From Umezawaea endophytica (GTDB lineage: Bacteria; Actinomycetota; Actinomycetes; Mycobacteriales; Pseudonocardiaceae): 64,000 bases of DNA. The position numbers and the translations under genes were made by a program. The stretch is taken from assembly GCF_025061645.1 (NCBI RefSeq), contig NZ_JANYMP010000007.1, positions 25,561 through 89,560 of the forward strand. The letters are read 5' to 3'. This document shows, in pieces, positions 1 to 8,450 of this stretch. How positions within the stretch are numbered: the stretch's first letter is position 1; every line of letters starts with the position of its first letter. The notes beneath the pieces were generated by a model, which saw nothing but the letters and a program-made list of their open reading frames with translations, was not told the DNA's origin and ran no database searches.

Positions 1-43
1 TGGCAGGCCTTCAGCGGCCCCCCACGCCGGTCGTCCTAGCAGG

Positions 44-2107
44 TCAGAAGCTCAGGTCACCCGGAAGGCGAGCGGTGCCGAACAGGTCGCCGGACGCCAG
101 GTCGGCCCCGGCGGAGTGCCACGACGCGGCCTGCTCCTCGGTGTCCACCCCGCTGACGAGGATCGTCGCGCCCGACCCGTGCACCATCGCCGCCAGTTCG
201 GTCGCGAACGGCGACGGGGCCAGCCGCACGGACCTCACCGGCAGCTCGTCCAGCAGCACGAGGTCGGCCGCGCCGCCACCGAAGCCGTCGAGCATCGTGG
301 CCACGCCCATGTCGGCGAGCACGCCGAAGTTCTCGGCCGCCTCGGGCACCCGCAGCGCCTGCACCGACATGCCGATGGTCAGTTGCCCCGGCCGCAGCCC
401 GGTCTCCTTGAGCACCCGGACCACGCGGTTGGTCAGGTCCGCGTCGGCGGCCTGGTGAGCCGTGAGGCCGACGATCAGCGGCACGTTCTTCCACCACACC
501 GCCTGACCGCTCGACACCCGCAGCAGCCACTCGCCGAGGGGCAGGATCAGCCCGGTCTGCTCGGCGAGGGCCGCGCACCGGTCGTGGTCCAGCGGGCCGA
601 GGTCGGGGTGGTCCCAGCGAAGCAGCGCCTCGACGCCCGCGGTCGCGCCGTCGGCGAGCCGCGCCACGGGCCGGTAGACCGCGACGACCTCGCCCTGCTC
701 CCACGCGCCGGGCATCGACACGGCGAGCGCCTGCGCCTCGCGGTCGTGCGCGTCCTGGTCCGGGTGGTACAGCTCCCACTGGCCGCGCCTGGTCTTCGCG
801 CGGCGCAGCGCCAAGTCGGCCGCGCGCAGCAGTTCGGTGGGGTCGAGGTCCGGCGACGGGCGGTGCACCACGCCGACGCTGACCGACACCGCCAGCCCGT
901 GGCCGTCCACGAACGTCGGCTCGGCGAGTTCCGCGTTGATGTCCGCCACGATGGTCGCGACGTCCGGTGTCGTGGCCGAGTTCTCCAGCAGGACGCCGAA
1001 CTCGTCGCCGTCGAAGCGGGCGATCATGGCCTTCTCCCGCGACAGCACCACCTTCAGGCACTGGGCGACGTGGACCAGCAGCCGGTCGCCCGCCTGCCTG
1101 CCGAGGCTGTTGCACACCATGCCGAACGCGTCCAGGTCGAGGTGCAGCAGCGTGACGCCGTGCTCCGGGTCGGCCCGCCGCAGCGCGGCCTCCAGGTTGC
1201 TGCCGAAGTACTGCCGGTTCGGCAGCCCGGTCAGCACGTCGTGCAGGACCTGTCGTTTCAGCTCGCCCTGGAGCAGCATCAGCTCGGTGCCGTCCTCCAC
1301 CACGATGACGAGGTGGCTCGGCTCGTCGTCGGTGCCGCGCAGCAGCGACGTGGTCAGCGAGATCCGCGCGGTCTCCCCGTTCTTGCGGAGCAGGCGCTGC
1401 GACTGGCGGATCCTGGTCTCGGTGCCGTCGAGGAGCTGCCGCATCGCGTCGCGCAGCACGTCCGCCGAGTCCGGGTGCACGAGGTCGAACAGCGTGGTGC
1501 CGGTCAGCTCGGCCGGGAGGTAGCCGAGGATGTCGCCGATCGCGGCGTTCGCGCGCACGAGCTGGCCGTCCAGGCTGATGATCATGATGCCGCTGGACGA
1601 GGACGTGGCCACCTCGTCGAAGCGGGCCTCGCTCTCGCGCAGGTTGGACTTCGCGTCCCGCACGGCTTTGAACAGCGAGAGCTGCATGCTCTCCTGCTGC
1701 TCGATGACCGCGCGCTGGTTCGAGGCGAGGAAGCCGACCGCCAGCGCGCCGAGGCCCAGGACGATGCGCTCCGCCGTCGACTCGACCGGCTGGAACTCCG
1801 GCAGCGCCAGCAGGCCCTTGCCGAGCACCTCCAGCGTGCAGCGCAGCCCCGGTTCGCCGATGTAACCCAAGGCGCACAAGCGGTCGCCCACCCGTTCGAG
1901 CACCTTGGGGTCGTACTGCCCGGCCCCGATGCCGTCGCACACGGCGTCCAGTTGTTCGCCCAGTTCGCGGTCGAGCTCCTCGGCGGTCAGCGGGACGACG
2001 ACGACACCGCTGAGGAGGTAGGTCCACTTGCGGGCGAGGGCTCGCCGCCTGCGCTCCGCGTCGGGCTGTGGAGAGGGGGTGTCCGGACTGTGGCCTGGGT
2101 TGGGCAT
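44..2107 (-). CDS. PAS-GGDEF-EAL cyclic-di-GMP signalling protein, probably degenerate
   Basis: The protein has about 687 residues. An N-terminal helical region (1-155) is followed by a PAS domain (about 157-282), a GGDEF domain (about 283-440, LTGLPNR motif at its start) and an EAL domain (about 455-680). These families make or break cyclic di-GMP. The GGDEF signature reads DGDEF, with the first glycine lost. The EAL signature is kept (EALLRW), but later catalytic positions look eroded: DGFGGG replaces the usual DDFG, the Asn of the second motif is missing, and the usual IKID stretch reads VRLA. It may therefore bind nucleotide or act as a sensor rather than an enzyme; this is inference. An ATG at 2107 is chosen over an upstream in-frame GTG at 2197. 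No transmembrane segment is evident, so it should be cytosolic. Confidence 0.85.
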   Translation of the reverse strand: MPNPGHSPDTPSPQPDAERRRRALARKWTYLLSGVVVVPLTAEELDRELGEQLDAVCDGIGAGQYDPKVLERVGDRLCALGYIGEPGLRCTLEVLGKGLLALPEFQPVESTAERIVLGLGALAVGFLASNQRAVIEQQESMQLSLFKAVRDAKSNLRESEARFDEVATSSSSGIMIISLDGQLVRANAAIGDILGYLPAELTGTTLFDLVHPDSADVLRDAMRQLLDGTETRIRQSQRLLRKNGETARISLTTSLLRGTDDEPSHLVIVVEDGTELMLLQGELKRQVLHDVLTGLPNRQYFGSNLEAALRRADPEHGVTLLHLDLDAFGMVCNSLGRQAGDRLLVHVAQCLKVVLSREKAMIARFDGDEFGVLLENSATTPDVATIVADINAELAEPTFVDGHGLAVSVSVGVVHRPSPDLDPTELLRAADLALRRAKTRRGQWELYHPDQDAHDREAQALAVSMPGAWEQGEVVAVYRPVARLADGATAGVEALLRWDHPDLGPLDHDRCAALAEQTGLILPLGEWLLRVSSGQAVWWKNVPLIVGLTAHQAADADLTNRVVRVLKETGLRPGQLTIGMSVQALRVPEAAENFGVLADMGVATMLDGFGGGAADLVLLDELPVRSVRLAPSPFATELAAMVHGSGATILVSGVDTEEQAASWHSAGADLASGDLFGTARLPGDLSF

Positions 2108-2240
2108 GTTCGCTGGCCTACTCGGATATCGGGGTGCGCGGGAGTTTACCCACTGGCGGACTTCCCACGTTCGGCCGACAGCGTGAAGCAGAACCACACG
2201 ATCGTGAGATCACCGCCGGTCAAGTGACTCTGCGCTATTT

Positions 2241-3059
2241 CTAGGACTTCACCCCGACGGCCGCGTACACCAGCATGTTCATGTCGGGGGAATCCGAGAT
2301 GTCCGCGGGCCCTTCCGGCCGCCACTCGCCGCAGCCGACCAGACCGGGTTCCACGAGGTCGAAACCCTTGAGCAGAGCGCCGATCTCGGCGTGTGTGCGC
2401 AGGTTCATCTGGTCCTGGCTCCTGCTCCGCCTGATCACCTCGGTCGCGTCGGTCACCTCCCGGCCCTGGTGGTCGCCGGAGGCGTGGGTGACGGCCAGGT
2501 GGCTGCCGGGCGCGAGCGCGTCGCCGTAGCGGGCCAGCAGACCGGGCAGGTCCGACTCGTCGTCGACCCAGTGCAGCATCAGCAGCATCAGCAGGCCGAC
2601 CGGTTCGTCGAAGTCCAGCAGGCGCCGCGCTTCCGGGCTGGCCAGGATGCTCTCCGGGTCGCGCATGTCCGCGTGCACGATGGCGGCGCGGTCGTTGCCC
2701 GCCAGCATCAACTCGCTGTGCGCCACCGCGATCGGGTCGCGGTCGACGTAGACGATCCGGCACTCCGGGTCCCGCGACTGCGCGACCTCGTGCACGTTGG
2801 ACACGGTCGGGATGCCCGAGCCGATGTCGAGGAACTGGCGGATGCCCTGGTCCGCCATGAACCGCACCGCCCGCCCGAGGAACGCCCTGTTCACCCTGGC
2901 GGCCTGTCTCAGCCCCGGCATGATCTGCTCGATCTGGACGCCCACGGCGCGGTCGACGGCGAAGTTGTGACCGCCCCCGAGGATGTAGTCGTAGGTCCTC
3001 GCCATGCTCGGAACGGAAATGTCGACGTCCTGGGGGACCCAGTCCCGCTGCTGCGCCAC
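2241..3059 (-). CDS. SAM-dependent methyltransferase, DUF574 family
   Basis: This 272-residue protein matches the actinomycete DUF574 (Methyltransf_19) family of predicted S-adenosylmethionine methyltransferases. The family N-terminus is recognisable (PSMARTYDYILGGGHNFAVD), as is the SAM-binding glycine motif DIGSG near residue 78 followed by the acidic strand-2 end VYVDRDP. Substrates are unknown for most members; these genes are very numerous in actinomycetes and often sit beside regulators. The start is GTG with GAGGTG placed upstream. It is divergent from the P450 gene across 165 bases. The gene on its other side is the cyclic-di-GMP-type protein on the same strand, 133 bases away, so a shared transcript is possible but not shown. 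Confidence 0.88.
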   Translation of the reverse strand: MAQQRDWVPQDVDISVPSMARTYDYILGGGHNFAVDRAVGVQIEQIMPGLRQAARVNRAFLGRAVRFMADQGIRQFLDIGSGIPTVSNVHEVAQSRDPECRIVYVDRDPIAVAHSELMLAGNDRAAIVHADMRDPESILASPEARRLLDFDEPVGLLMLLMLHWVDDESDLPGLLARYGDALAPGSHLAVTHASGDHQGREVTDATEVIRRSRSQDQMNLRTHAEIGALLKGFDLVEPGLVGCGEWRPEGPADISDSPDMNMLVYAAVGVKS

Positions 3060-3224
3060 GGTCGCACCTCATTCGGCTGGTGGAGCGCACGATCCTAGCT
3101 CCACCCCATCCGAAAGGGTTATGGCAACCGTGTGATCGGATGCCACCCGATCGGGTGCTGTGCGTTTCCGCCGAATAGCCCCTATGGTTGGCGACTCCAT
3201 TCGGCTTCCCTTCGAGGAGCGACG

Positions 3225-4544
3225 ATGTCCGTCCCGGTGGCTCACGGCCGCTGGCCTTTCGTCGGACACACCCCGTCGATGCTCAGGCAGCGGTTCCGCT
3301 TCACCTCGTCGCTGCGCGCCGAGGGCGACATCGTGCGGATCTATCTCGGGCCGATGGAAACGTATTTCGTGACGAGTCCGGAACTGGCGCACGAAGTGCT
3401 GGTCACCAAGGGTGGCAGTTTTCGCAAAGGCGCGATGTTCGACAAGTTCGTCCCCTACCTGGGCAATGGGCTGCTCCTCTCGAACGGCCCGTTCCACCGC
3501 GGGCAGCGCAGGCTCGTCCTGCCCGCGTTCCACCGCGAGCGGATCACCCGCTACGCCGCGACGATGGTCCGCGCGGCGGCCGACCTGGCCGGCTCGTGGA
3601 CGCCCGGCGAGGTGCGCGTGGTCGAGGAGGACATGCAGGGGCTGGCGGTCACCGTCGTCGGCGAGGCCCTGTTCTCCACCGAGATGGGGGCGCGGGCGAT
3701 CGAGGAGGTCCGCCGGTCCATCTTCGTGGTGATCAAGCAGGGCATGGTCCGCGCCCTGTCGCCCGCCTTCGTGGAGAAGCTGCCCGTTCCGGGGAACCGC
3801 GAGTTCGACCGGTCCGTCGCCCGCATGCGCGCCATCGTGCTCGACGTGGTCGCGAGCTGGCGGAACGACGGCCGCGACCACGGCGACGTGCTGTCGATGC
3901 TGCTGCTCGCCCAGGACGACGCGGGCTCGGGGATGACCGACCAGCAGACCTACGACGAGGTGCTGACGCTGCTCACCGCCGGGATCGAGACGACGGCGCT
4001 GGCGCTGGCGTGGATCTTCCACGAGGTCGCGCGCCACCCGGAGGTGGAGCGGCGGCTGGTCGCCGAGCTGGACGAGGTGCTGGGTGGCCGCCCGGTCTCC
4101 GCGGAGGACGTGCCGAGGCTCGTCTACACGCACCGGGTGGTGAACGAGGTCCTCCGGATGTATCCGATCTGGTTCATCATGCGCCGGGCCACCGCGGACG
4201 TCGACCTCGGTGGTGAGCGAATTCCCGAGGGCGCCGAAGTGATCGTGAGCCCGCACGCCCTCCACTTCGATCCGAATTCGTTCCCCGATCCCGATCGATT
4301 CGATCCGGACCGGTGGTCGCCCGATCGAGCCGATGACGTGCCGAAAGGCGCTTTTATTCCATTCGGCGCGGGCACGCGCCAGTGCGTCGGCAACGTCTTC
4401 GCGCAAACCGAGATCGTCATCACCGCGGCCACGGTGCTCGCGAAATGGCGATTGGTCCCCGTTCCGGAACGACCGGTTCGGGTGAAGTTCACCTCCGCCG
4501 CCTATCCCGTCGGGCTGGCGATGAAAGCAGTTCCCCGTCACTAG
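3225..4544 (+). CDS. Cytochrome P450
   Basis: This 439-residue soluble bacterial P450 has all the landmarks: I-helix AGIETT (252-257), the ExxR pair E308/R311, and the heme loop FGAGTRQCVG with ligand Cys387. The N-terminal pattern (WPFVGHTPSML) recalls terpene-oxidising P450s such as the pentalenene oxygenase group, but no terpene synthase lies in this window, so the substrate is unknown. The start at 3225 is set by GAGGAG seven bases upstream; a longer in-frame extension lacks support. No ferredoxin or reductase gene is adjacent. The last 350 bases and part of the first 250 use AT-ended codons (ATT, TTT, GAA, CGA) far more than the middle, suggesting mosaic ancestry. The secreted hydrolase follows after 16 bases and probably shares its transcript. 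Confidence 0.93.
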   Translation: MSVPVAHGRWPFVGHTPSMLRQRFRFTSSLRAEGDIVRIYLGPMETYFVTSPELAHEVLVTKGGSFRKGAMFDKFVPYLGNGLLLSNGPFHRGQRRLVLPAFHRERITRYAATMVRAAADLAGSWTPGEVRVVEEDMQGLAVTVVGEALFSTEMGARAIEEVRRSIFVVIKQGMVRALSPAFVEKLPVPGNREFDRSVARMRAIVLDVVASWRNDGRDHGDVLSMLLLAQDDAGSGMTDQQTYDEVLTLLTAGIETTALALAWIFHEVARHPEVERRLVAELDEVLGGRPVSAEDVPRLVYTHRVVNEVLRMYPIWFIMRRATADVDLGGERIPEGAEVIVSPHALHFDPNSFPDPDRFDPDRWSPDRADDVPKGAFIPFGAGTRQCVGNVFAQTEIVITAATVLAKWRLVPVPERPVRVKFTSAAYPVGLAMKAVPRH

Positions 4545-4560
4545 TTGGAGGTAGTTCTCC

Positions 4561-5577
4561 GTGCGTTCGCTGTTATTCCGCCGGCTGTGCGCCACCGCGC
4601 TGCTCGCCGCCGGAACCGGTCTCGTCGCACCCGCCGCACCGGCGTCCTCGGCCACCACCACCTGCGAGGAGGTGCGCGTTCCGGTCACGGTCGCGGGAAC
4701 GGCGCAGACCATGTACGGCAAGCTGTGCGCCCCGCAGGGCGCGACGGCGGTGCAGGTGCTGATCCCCGGCGGGACCTACAACGGGTCCTACTGGGACATC
4801 GCGTACACGCCGGAGACCCGCTCGTACCGGCAGAGCATGAACAACGCGGGCTACGCCACCCTGGCCGTCGACCGGCTGGGCACCGGCAGGAGCTCCAAGC
4901 CGCTCAGCGCGCTGGTCACGGCGAGCGCGCAGGCTTCCGCCGTGCACCAGGTGATCCAGACCCTGCGACCGCGGTTCGCCAAGGTGTTCGTCGGCGGTCA
5001 CTCGATCGGCTCGGCGATGGCGATGATCGAGGCGGGCACGTACCAGGACGTCGACGGCGTGATCGTCACCGGCATGACGCACCGGATGAACCTGATCACC
5101 GTGCTCCCCGTGCTGGCCAACATGATCCCGGCGCCGCTGGACCTCAAGTTCCTCGGCTCGACGCTTGACCTGGGCTACCTGACGACCGCTCCCGGCACGC
5201 GCTACCGGGCGTTCCACAACCCCGGCCAGAACGTCGCGGGCGCGATGGCCTACGACGAGTCCACAAAGGACGTCTTCGCCGCCACCGAGGCCGTCGACAC
5301 GATCCTGCTGACCAACGTGGTGATCCCGTTCACCCAGCGGATCACCGTGCCCGTGCTGCTCGTGGTCGGCGACGGCGACACGCACTTCTGCGGCCAACCG
5401 CTGGGCAGCGACTGCTCGTCGGCCGCCGCGCTGCGCGCGTCCGAAGCGCCGTTCTTCTCCACCTCGGCGCGGTTGGAGACCTATGTGCTGCCCGGCTACG
5501 GGCACTCCATCAACTACGCGCCCAACGCCCCGACCTACCACCAGGTCGTCAAGGACTGGGCCCGGACCGTCGGCTGA
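4561..5577 (+). CDS. Secreted alpha/beta hydrolase
   Basis: This 338-residue protein begins with GTG. GGAGG is placed upstream in the 16-base gap after the P450 gene. Residues 1-31 form a classical Sec signal peptide (RR, a hydrophobic core, then AAPASSA). The nucleophile elbow is GGHSIGS with Ser148. A likely acid lies in VVGDGDTHF and the catalytic His in GYGHSINY near the C-terminus. It should hydrolyse an ester or similar bond outside the cell. Pairing with the P450 suggests that one modifies, and the other releases or detoxifies, the same class of compound; that is inference. Two cysteines near residues 280-286 could form a disulfide. A strong hairpin lies just downstream. Confidence 0.82.
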   Translation: MRSLLFRRLCATALLAAGTGLVAPAAPASSATTTCEEVRVPVTVAGTAQTMYGKLCAPQGATAVQVLIPGGTYNGSYWDIAYTPETRSYRQSMNNAGYATLAVDRLGTGRSSKPLSALVTASAQASAVHQVIQTLRPRFAKVFVGGHSIGSAMAMIEAGTYQDVDGVIVTGMTHRMNLITVLPVLANMIPAPLDLKFLGSTLDLGYLTTAPGTRYRAFHNPGQNVAGAMAYDESTKDVFAATEAVDTILLTNVVIPFTQRITVPVLLVVGDGDTHFCGQPLGSDCSSAAALRASEAPFFSTSARLETYVLPGYGHSINYAPNAPTYHQVVKDWARTVG

Positions 5578-5580
5578 CCC

Positions 5581-5618
5581 GACCGGGGTGGCCCGCCGTC
5601 ATGCGCGCCACCCCGGTC
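5581..5618. terminator. Bidirectional hairpin terminator
   Basis: A perfect 12-base inverted repeat (GACCGGGGTGGC at 5581-5592, complement at 5607-5618, 14-base loop) lies between two convergent genes, the secreted hydrolase and the DUF1684 gene. There is no T-run, as is usual in high-GC actinomycetes. Confidence 0.65.
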
Positions 5619-5629
5619 AGCCGCCGACG

Positions 5630-6418
5630 TCAGGACCGCTCGTGGGGCAGCTTCTCGCCCGCTTCCACGGCGAACGCGAGCCGGTTGCCCTCGGGCGGCA
5701 GCGGGCAGGTGGCGAAGTCCGTGAACGCGCACGGCAGGTTGACCGCCCGGTTGAAGTCGAGCACGACCCCGCCGTCGGCGTCCGGTTCCCCCACGCCGAG
5801 CGACCGGTTCGCCGCGTAGGTGGTGACGCCGCTGGTGGCGTCGGTGAACAGGATGCTCAGCCCGCTCCCCTTGCCGTTGAACGCCGTCAGCGCGTGCTCG
5901 ACGCCGTCGTGGGTGAACCGCACGACACCGGGGGCGGTGTACACGTGGCTCAGCCCCGCGACGACCGCGCCGACCGTGGTGGGCCGGGGCTCGTCGAACG
6001 GCTCGAACCGGCCCCGCAGCACCCACTCGTCGTTCGGCTCGTACGCGGGCACGCCGTGGAAGTCCCGCAGCACCGGCGCCTTCGGGTCGTGCACCCGGAT
6101 CAGGTAGCCCGACCGGTTCGCCACCTCGATCTCCACGTCACCGGCCGACACGCGCGTCCCCGCGCCGCTGTTGACCAGCTCGAAGCGGCGCAGGCCGACG
6201 ACGGGCTCGCCCTCGTGGACCAGCTCGGCCCCCTCGGGGTCGAGGTAGGCGGCCTCCGCGTCCTGCCACCACAGGCCGGGCAGGTCCCCGTAGCGCCGCG
6301 GGGTGTCGTCCAGCCAGTCCAGCGACACCAGCGCCAGCCAGCCGTGCGGGTCGGCCAGCGCCCGCTCCCGCTCGGTCTTCCACTCCTGCCACTCGTCCAC
6401 GAACTGCCGCGCGCTCAT
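5630..6418 (-). CDS. DUF1684 family protein
   Basis: The 262-residue protein shows the DUF1684 hallmarks: an N-terminal WKTERERALADPHGWLAL block and a C-terminal half with FNRAVNLPCAFTDFATCPLPP. Members are widespread in bacteria and have no established biochemical role; the fold is thought to be a small beta-rich domain. No signal peptide or membrane segment is visible, so it should be cytosolic. The start at 6418 is preferred because GAGGGGA lies just upstream; an extension to 6457 exists but adds an unlikely N-terminus. It is convergent with the hydrolase gene and separated from it by a hairpin, so it is probably a single-gene unit. Confidence 0.8.
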   Translation of the reverse strand: MSARQFVDEWQEWKTERERALADPHGWLALVSLDWLDDTPRRYGDLPGLWWQDAEAAYLDPEGAELVHEGEPVVGLRRFELVNSGAGTRVSAGDVEIEVANRSGYLIRVHDPKAPVLRDFHGVPAYEPNDEWVLRGRFEPFDEPRPTTVGAVVAGLSHVYTAPGVVRFTHDGVEHALTAFNGKGSGLSILFTDATSGVTTYAANRSLGVGEPDADGGVVLDFNRAVNLPCAFTDFATCPLPPEGNRLAFAVEAGEKLPHERS

Positions 6419-6647
6419 CGCCGTCCCCTCGTCCGTCACCGCACACCTTCCAAACACTCGAACGACCGCGGGCCGCGACTATTCCTCGTTCCACCCAGTG
6501 GACTCCTCGGCAGCGCACTTGCCAAGTCCACAGTGGATCATCGAGCACAGGTTTCACTTCGTGGGACAGTTGATCTTACTCTGCACCGGCCGCGCGGTGG
6601 CCGCTAGGTTCGCCGCTGCACGGGCCCACCTGCATGGGGAGAAACCG

Positions 6648-6791
6648 ATGGCGCAGCAGAACTCCGGGGACGAGACCGCGTCTCCCCCACCCTCCCGAAG
6701 GCTCGACGAGGACTGGCTGGCGGTGGTGGTCGGCCTGGCTCTGGTCGCGCTCGCCCTGCTCGGCGTCATCCCGACCGGGCTGGTGCCGTGA
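6648..6791 (+). CDS. Small single-span membrane protein coupled to YeiH exporter
   Basis: The 47-residue product has a hydrophilic N-terminus (MAQQNSGDETASPPPSRRLD) and one hydrophobic helix (WLAVVVGLALVALALLGVI), then stops. GGGGAGA is spaced correctly before the ATG. Its TGA overlaps the start of the next gene (TGATG), so the two are translationally coupled. That argues that the microprotein is a subunit or regulator of the exporter. Its sequence resembles the missing first transmembrane region seen in longer YeiH-type proteins, so it could also be a split-off first helix; I cannot decide. Genes this short are commonly missed by automated annotation. Confidence 0.7.
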   Translation: MAQQNSGDETASPPPSRRLDEDWLAVVVGLALVALALLGVIPTGLVP

Positions 6792-7894
6792 TGACGGCCT
6801 CGACGGGCACCACCCGCCGGTCCCCGCTGCTGTGGGCCCTGCTCGGCGTCGTCGCGGTCCTCGCGCTGTCGGCCGTCGTCCGCTGGCTGTCGAAGGCCGT
6901 GCCCGCGTGGACCAAGGGCACCGGGCTGGAGGGCGTCGGCGCCGCGATCGAGTACCCGGTCTACGCGATCCTGCTGGGCCTGCTGGGCAACGCGGTCCTG
7001 GGCGCGACCGGGCTGCGCGACCGGCTCTCCGGCGGTTTCCGCACCGAGTTCTTCATCAAGACCGGCCTGGTGCTGCTCGGCGCGTCGATCAACCTGTCCG
7101 TCATCGCCCAGGCTGCGGGCCCGGCGCTGGTCCAGTCGGTGCTGCTGATCTCCATCGTGTTCGGCTTCGCCTGGTGGCTCGGCGGTCGCGCCGGCCTCGA
7201 CGACAAGCTGCGGGCGCTGCTCGCGTCGGCGGTGGCCATCTGCGGTGTCAGCGCGGCCATCGCCGCGGCCGGTGCGGTGCAGGCGAAGAAGGAGCAGCTC
7301 GCCTACAGCGCGAGCCTGGTCATCGTGTTCGCGCTGCCGTCCATCTTCCTGGTGCCGTGGCTGGCCGAGCTGATCGGCCTGCCCGCCGCGGTCGCGGGCG
7401 CGTGGATCGGCGGCAACATCGACACCACCGCGGCGGTGACGGCCGCCGGGGCGCTGGCGGGCGAGCAACAGCTCCAGATCGCGACCATCGTGAAGGTCAC
7501 GCAGAACGCGCTGCTCGGCGTCGTCGCGGTCGCCCTCACGGCGTACTTCGCCCTGCGCGTCGACCGCGCCGCCGCGACCACCGAGCCGGTCGCGCGCCAG
7601 TTGTGGCGGCGCTTCCCCAAGTTCGTCCTGGGTTTCCTCGCCACGTCGGTCATCGCGACGGTGTACCTGGCCGCCGTCCCCGCCGCGGAGGGCAAGGCCG
7701 CCATCGGCGTCGTGAACGACCTGCGGACGTGGTTCCTCATCCTCGCGTTCGTCTCGATCGGACTGGAGTTCCGCGTGTCCACGCTGCGGCAGGCCGGGTG
7801 GCGCCCGGTCGGCGTCTTCGCCGCGGCGACCGTGGTGAACCTGCTGGCAGCACTGGGTTTGGCGGCCCTGCTGTTCTGGAACTTCAGCGCCTGA
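6791..7894 (+). CDS. YeiH-type putative sulfate exporter family transporter
   Basis: About 367 residues (368 if the GTG at 6788 is used) form a polytopic membrane protein with roughly ten hydrophobic segments. It belongs to the conserved hypothetical 698/YeiH family, recognised by EYPVYAILLGLLGNAVLG, FFIKTGLVLLGASINL, the AICGVSAAIAAAG motif and GGNIDTTAAVTAAG. The family is annotated as putative sulfate exporters (for example linked to taurine or cysteate degradation), but direct transport data are sparse. Here no sulfonate-degradation gene is adjacent. The preceding microprotein ends inside its start codon. A strong terminator follows at 7902-7943, closing a two-gene operon. Confidence 0.87.
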   Translation: MTASTGTTRRSPLLWALLGVVAVLALSAVVRWLSKAVPAWTKGTGLEGVGAAIEYPVYAILLGLLGNAVLGATGLRDRLSGGFRTEFFIKTGLVLLGASINLSVIAQAAGPALVQSVLLISIVFGFAWWLGGRAGLDDKLRALLASAVAICGVSAAIAAAGAVQAKKEQLAYSASLVIVFALPSIFLVPWLAELIGLPAAVAGAWIGGNIDTTAAVTAAGALAGEQQLQIATIVKVTQNALLGVVAVALTAYFALRVDRAAATTEPVARQLWRRFPKFVLGFLATSVIATVYLAAVPAAEGKAAIGVVNDLRTWFLILAFVSIGLEFRVSTLRQAGWRPVGVFAAATVVNLLAALGLAALLFWNFSA

Positions 7895-7901
7895 ACCATC
7901 C

Positions 7902-7943
7902 CACCGATGCCCGGCGACCTCCCGAGGTCGCCGGGCATCGGTG
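7902..7943 (+). terminator. Rho-independent terminator of the YeiH operon
   Basis: A perfect 20-base inverted repeat (7902-7921 and 7924-7943, only CC between; in practice a 4-base CCCG loop) is followed by TTT. It starts eight bases after the YeiH stop codon. It is one of the longest perfect stems in the window. Confidence 0.85.
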
Positions 7944-8000
7944 TTTCAAGGGTGATCCACACGGGTATGCCCACTCGGCCTGGGAGACAAGGAGTGAACC

Positions 8001-8450
8001 GTGCACCTCGCGACGTACGTGGGCCTGCTCGACCACGCCGAGCGCTCGCTCGCCGACGCCTTCCGACTGGTCGCGACGAACGACGCGGTCGACCCGGACG
8101 TCGCTCGCGCCTGCGAGAGCCTGGCCGCCGCGAGCGACCGGCACGTCGACCGGCTCGCCCCCGTCGTGCGGCGCTACGGCGAGCGCGATGGCGTCGAACC
8201 GAAGGCCATGGGCCTCAAGACCACCCGCCCCGGCGGGCCAGGCCTGCTGCGCGACCTGCTGGACGTCTACGCGCTCGCGTCGTTCGTCGACCTGACGTGG
8301 ACGATCGTGGCCCACGTGGCGCGCGGTCTGCGCGACAGCGCGCTGCTGGACGTGGCGGAGTCGTGCGAGCAGGAGACGGACCGGCAGCTCGTGTGGCTGC
8401 GCGCGCGGGTGAAGCACTCCGCGCCGCGCGTGCTCATCCCGGCGCCGTGA
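8001..8450 (+). CDS. Helical ferritin-like protein of unknown function, coupled to FUSC transporter
   Basis: The 149-residue protein starts at GTG with AAGGAG upstream. It is rich in amphipathic helices and carries regularly spaced acidic and His residues (DHAERSLADAF, ASDRHVDRLAPVV, CEQETDRQLVWL), which resemble a four-helix, ferritin-like bundle. I recognise it as a small protein conserved in actinomycetes next to FUSC-type exporters; it has no assigned function. Its stop codon overlaps the start of the FUSC gene (GTGA), so the two are made together. It may be a cytosolic partner or sensor of the exporter. Metal binding is possible from the residues but unproved. Confidence 0.7.
   Translation: MHLATYVGLLDHAERSLADAFRLVATNDAVDPDVARACESLAAASDRHVDRLAPVVRRYGERDGVEPKAMGLKTTRPGGPGLLRDLLDVYALASFVDLTWTIVAHVARGLRDSALLDVAESCEQETDRQLVWLRARVKHSAPRVLIPAP

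Noticed and set aside
57-2027. Long minus-strand reading frame in another frame of the GGDEF gene
   Set aside because: Its composition (Arg/Ala/Pro-rich, no domains) is typical of frame shadows in high-GC DNA.
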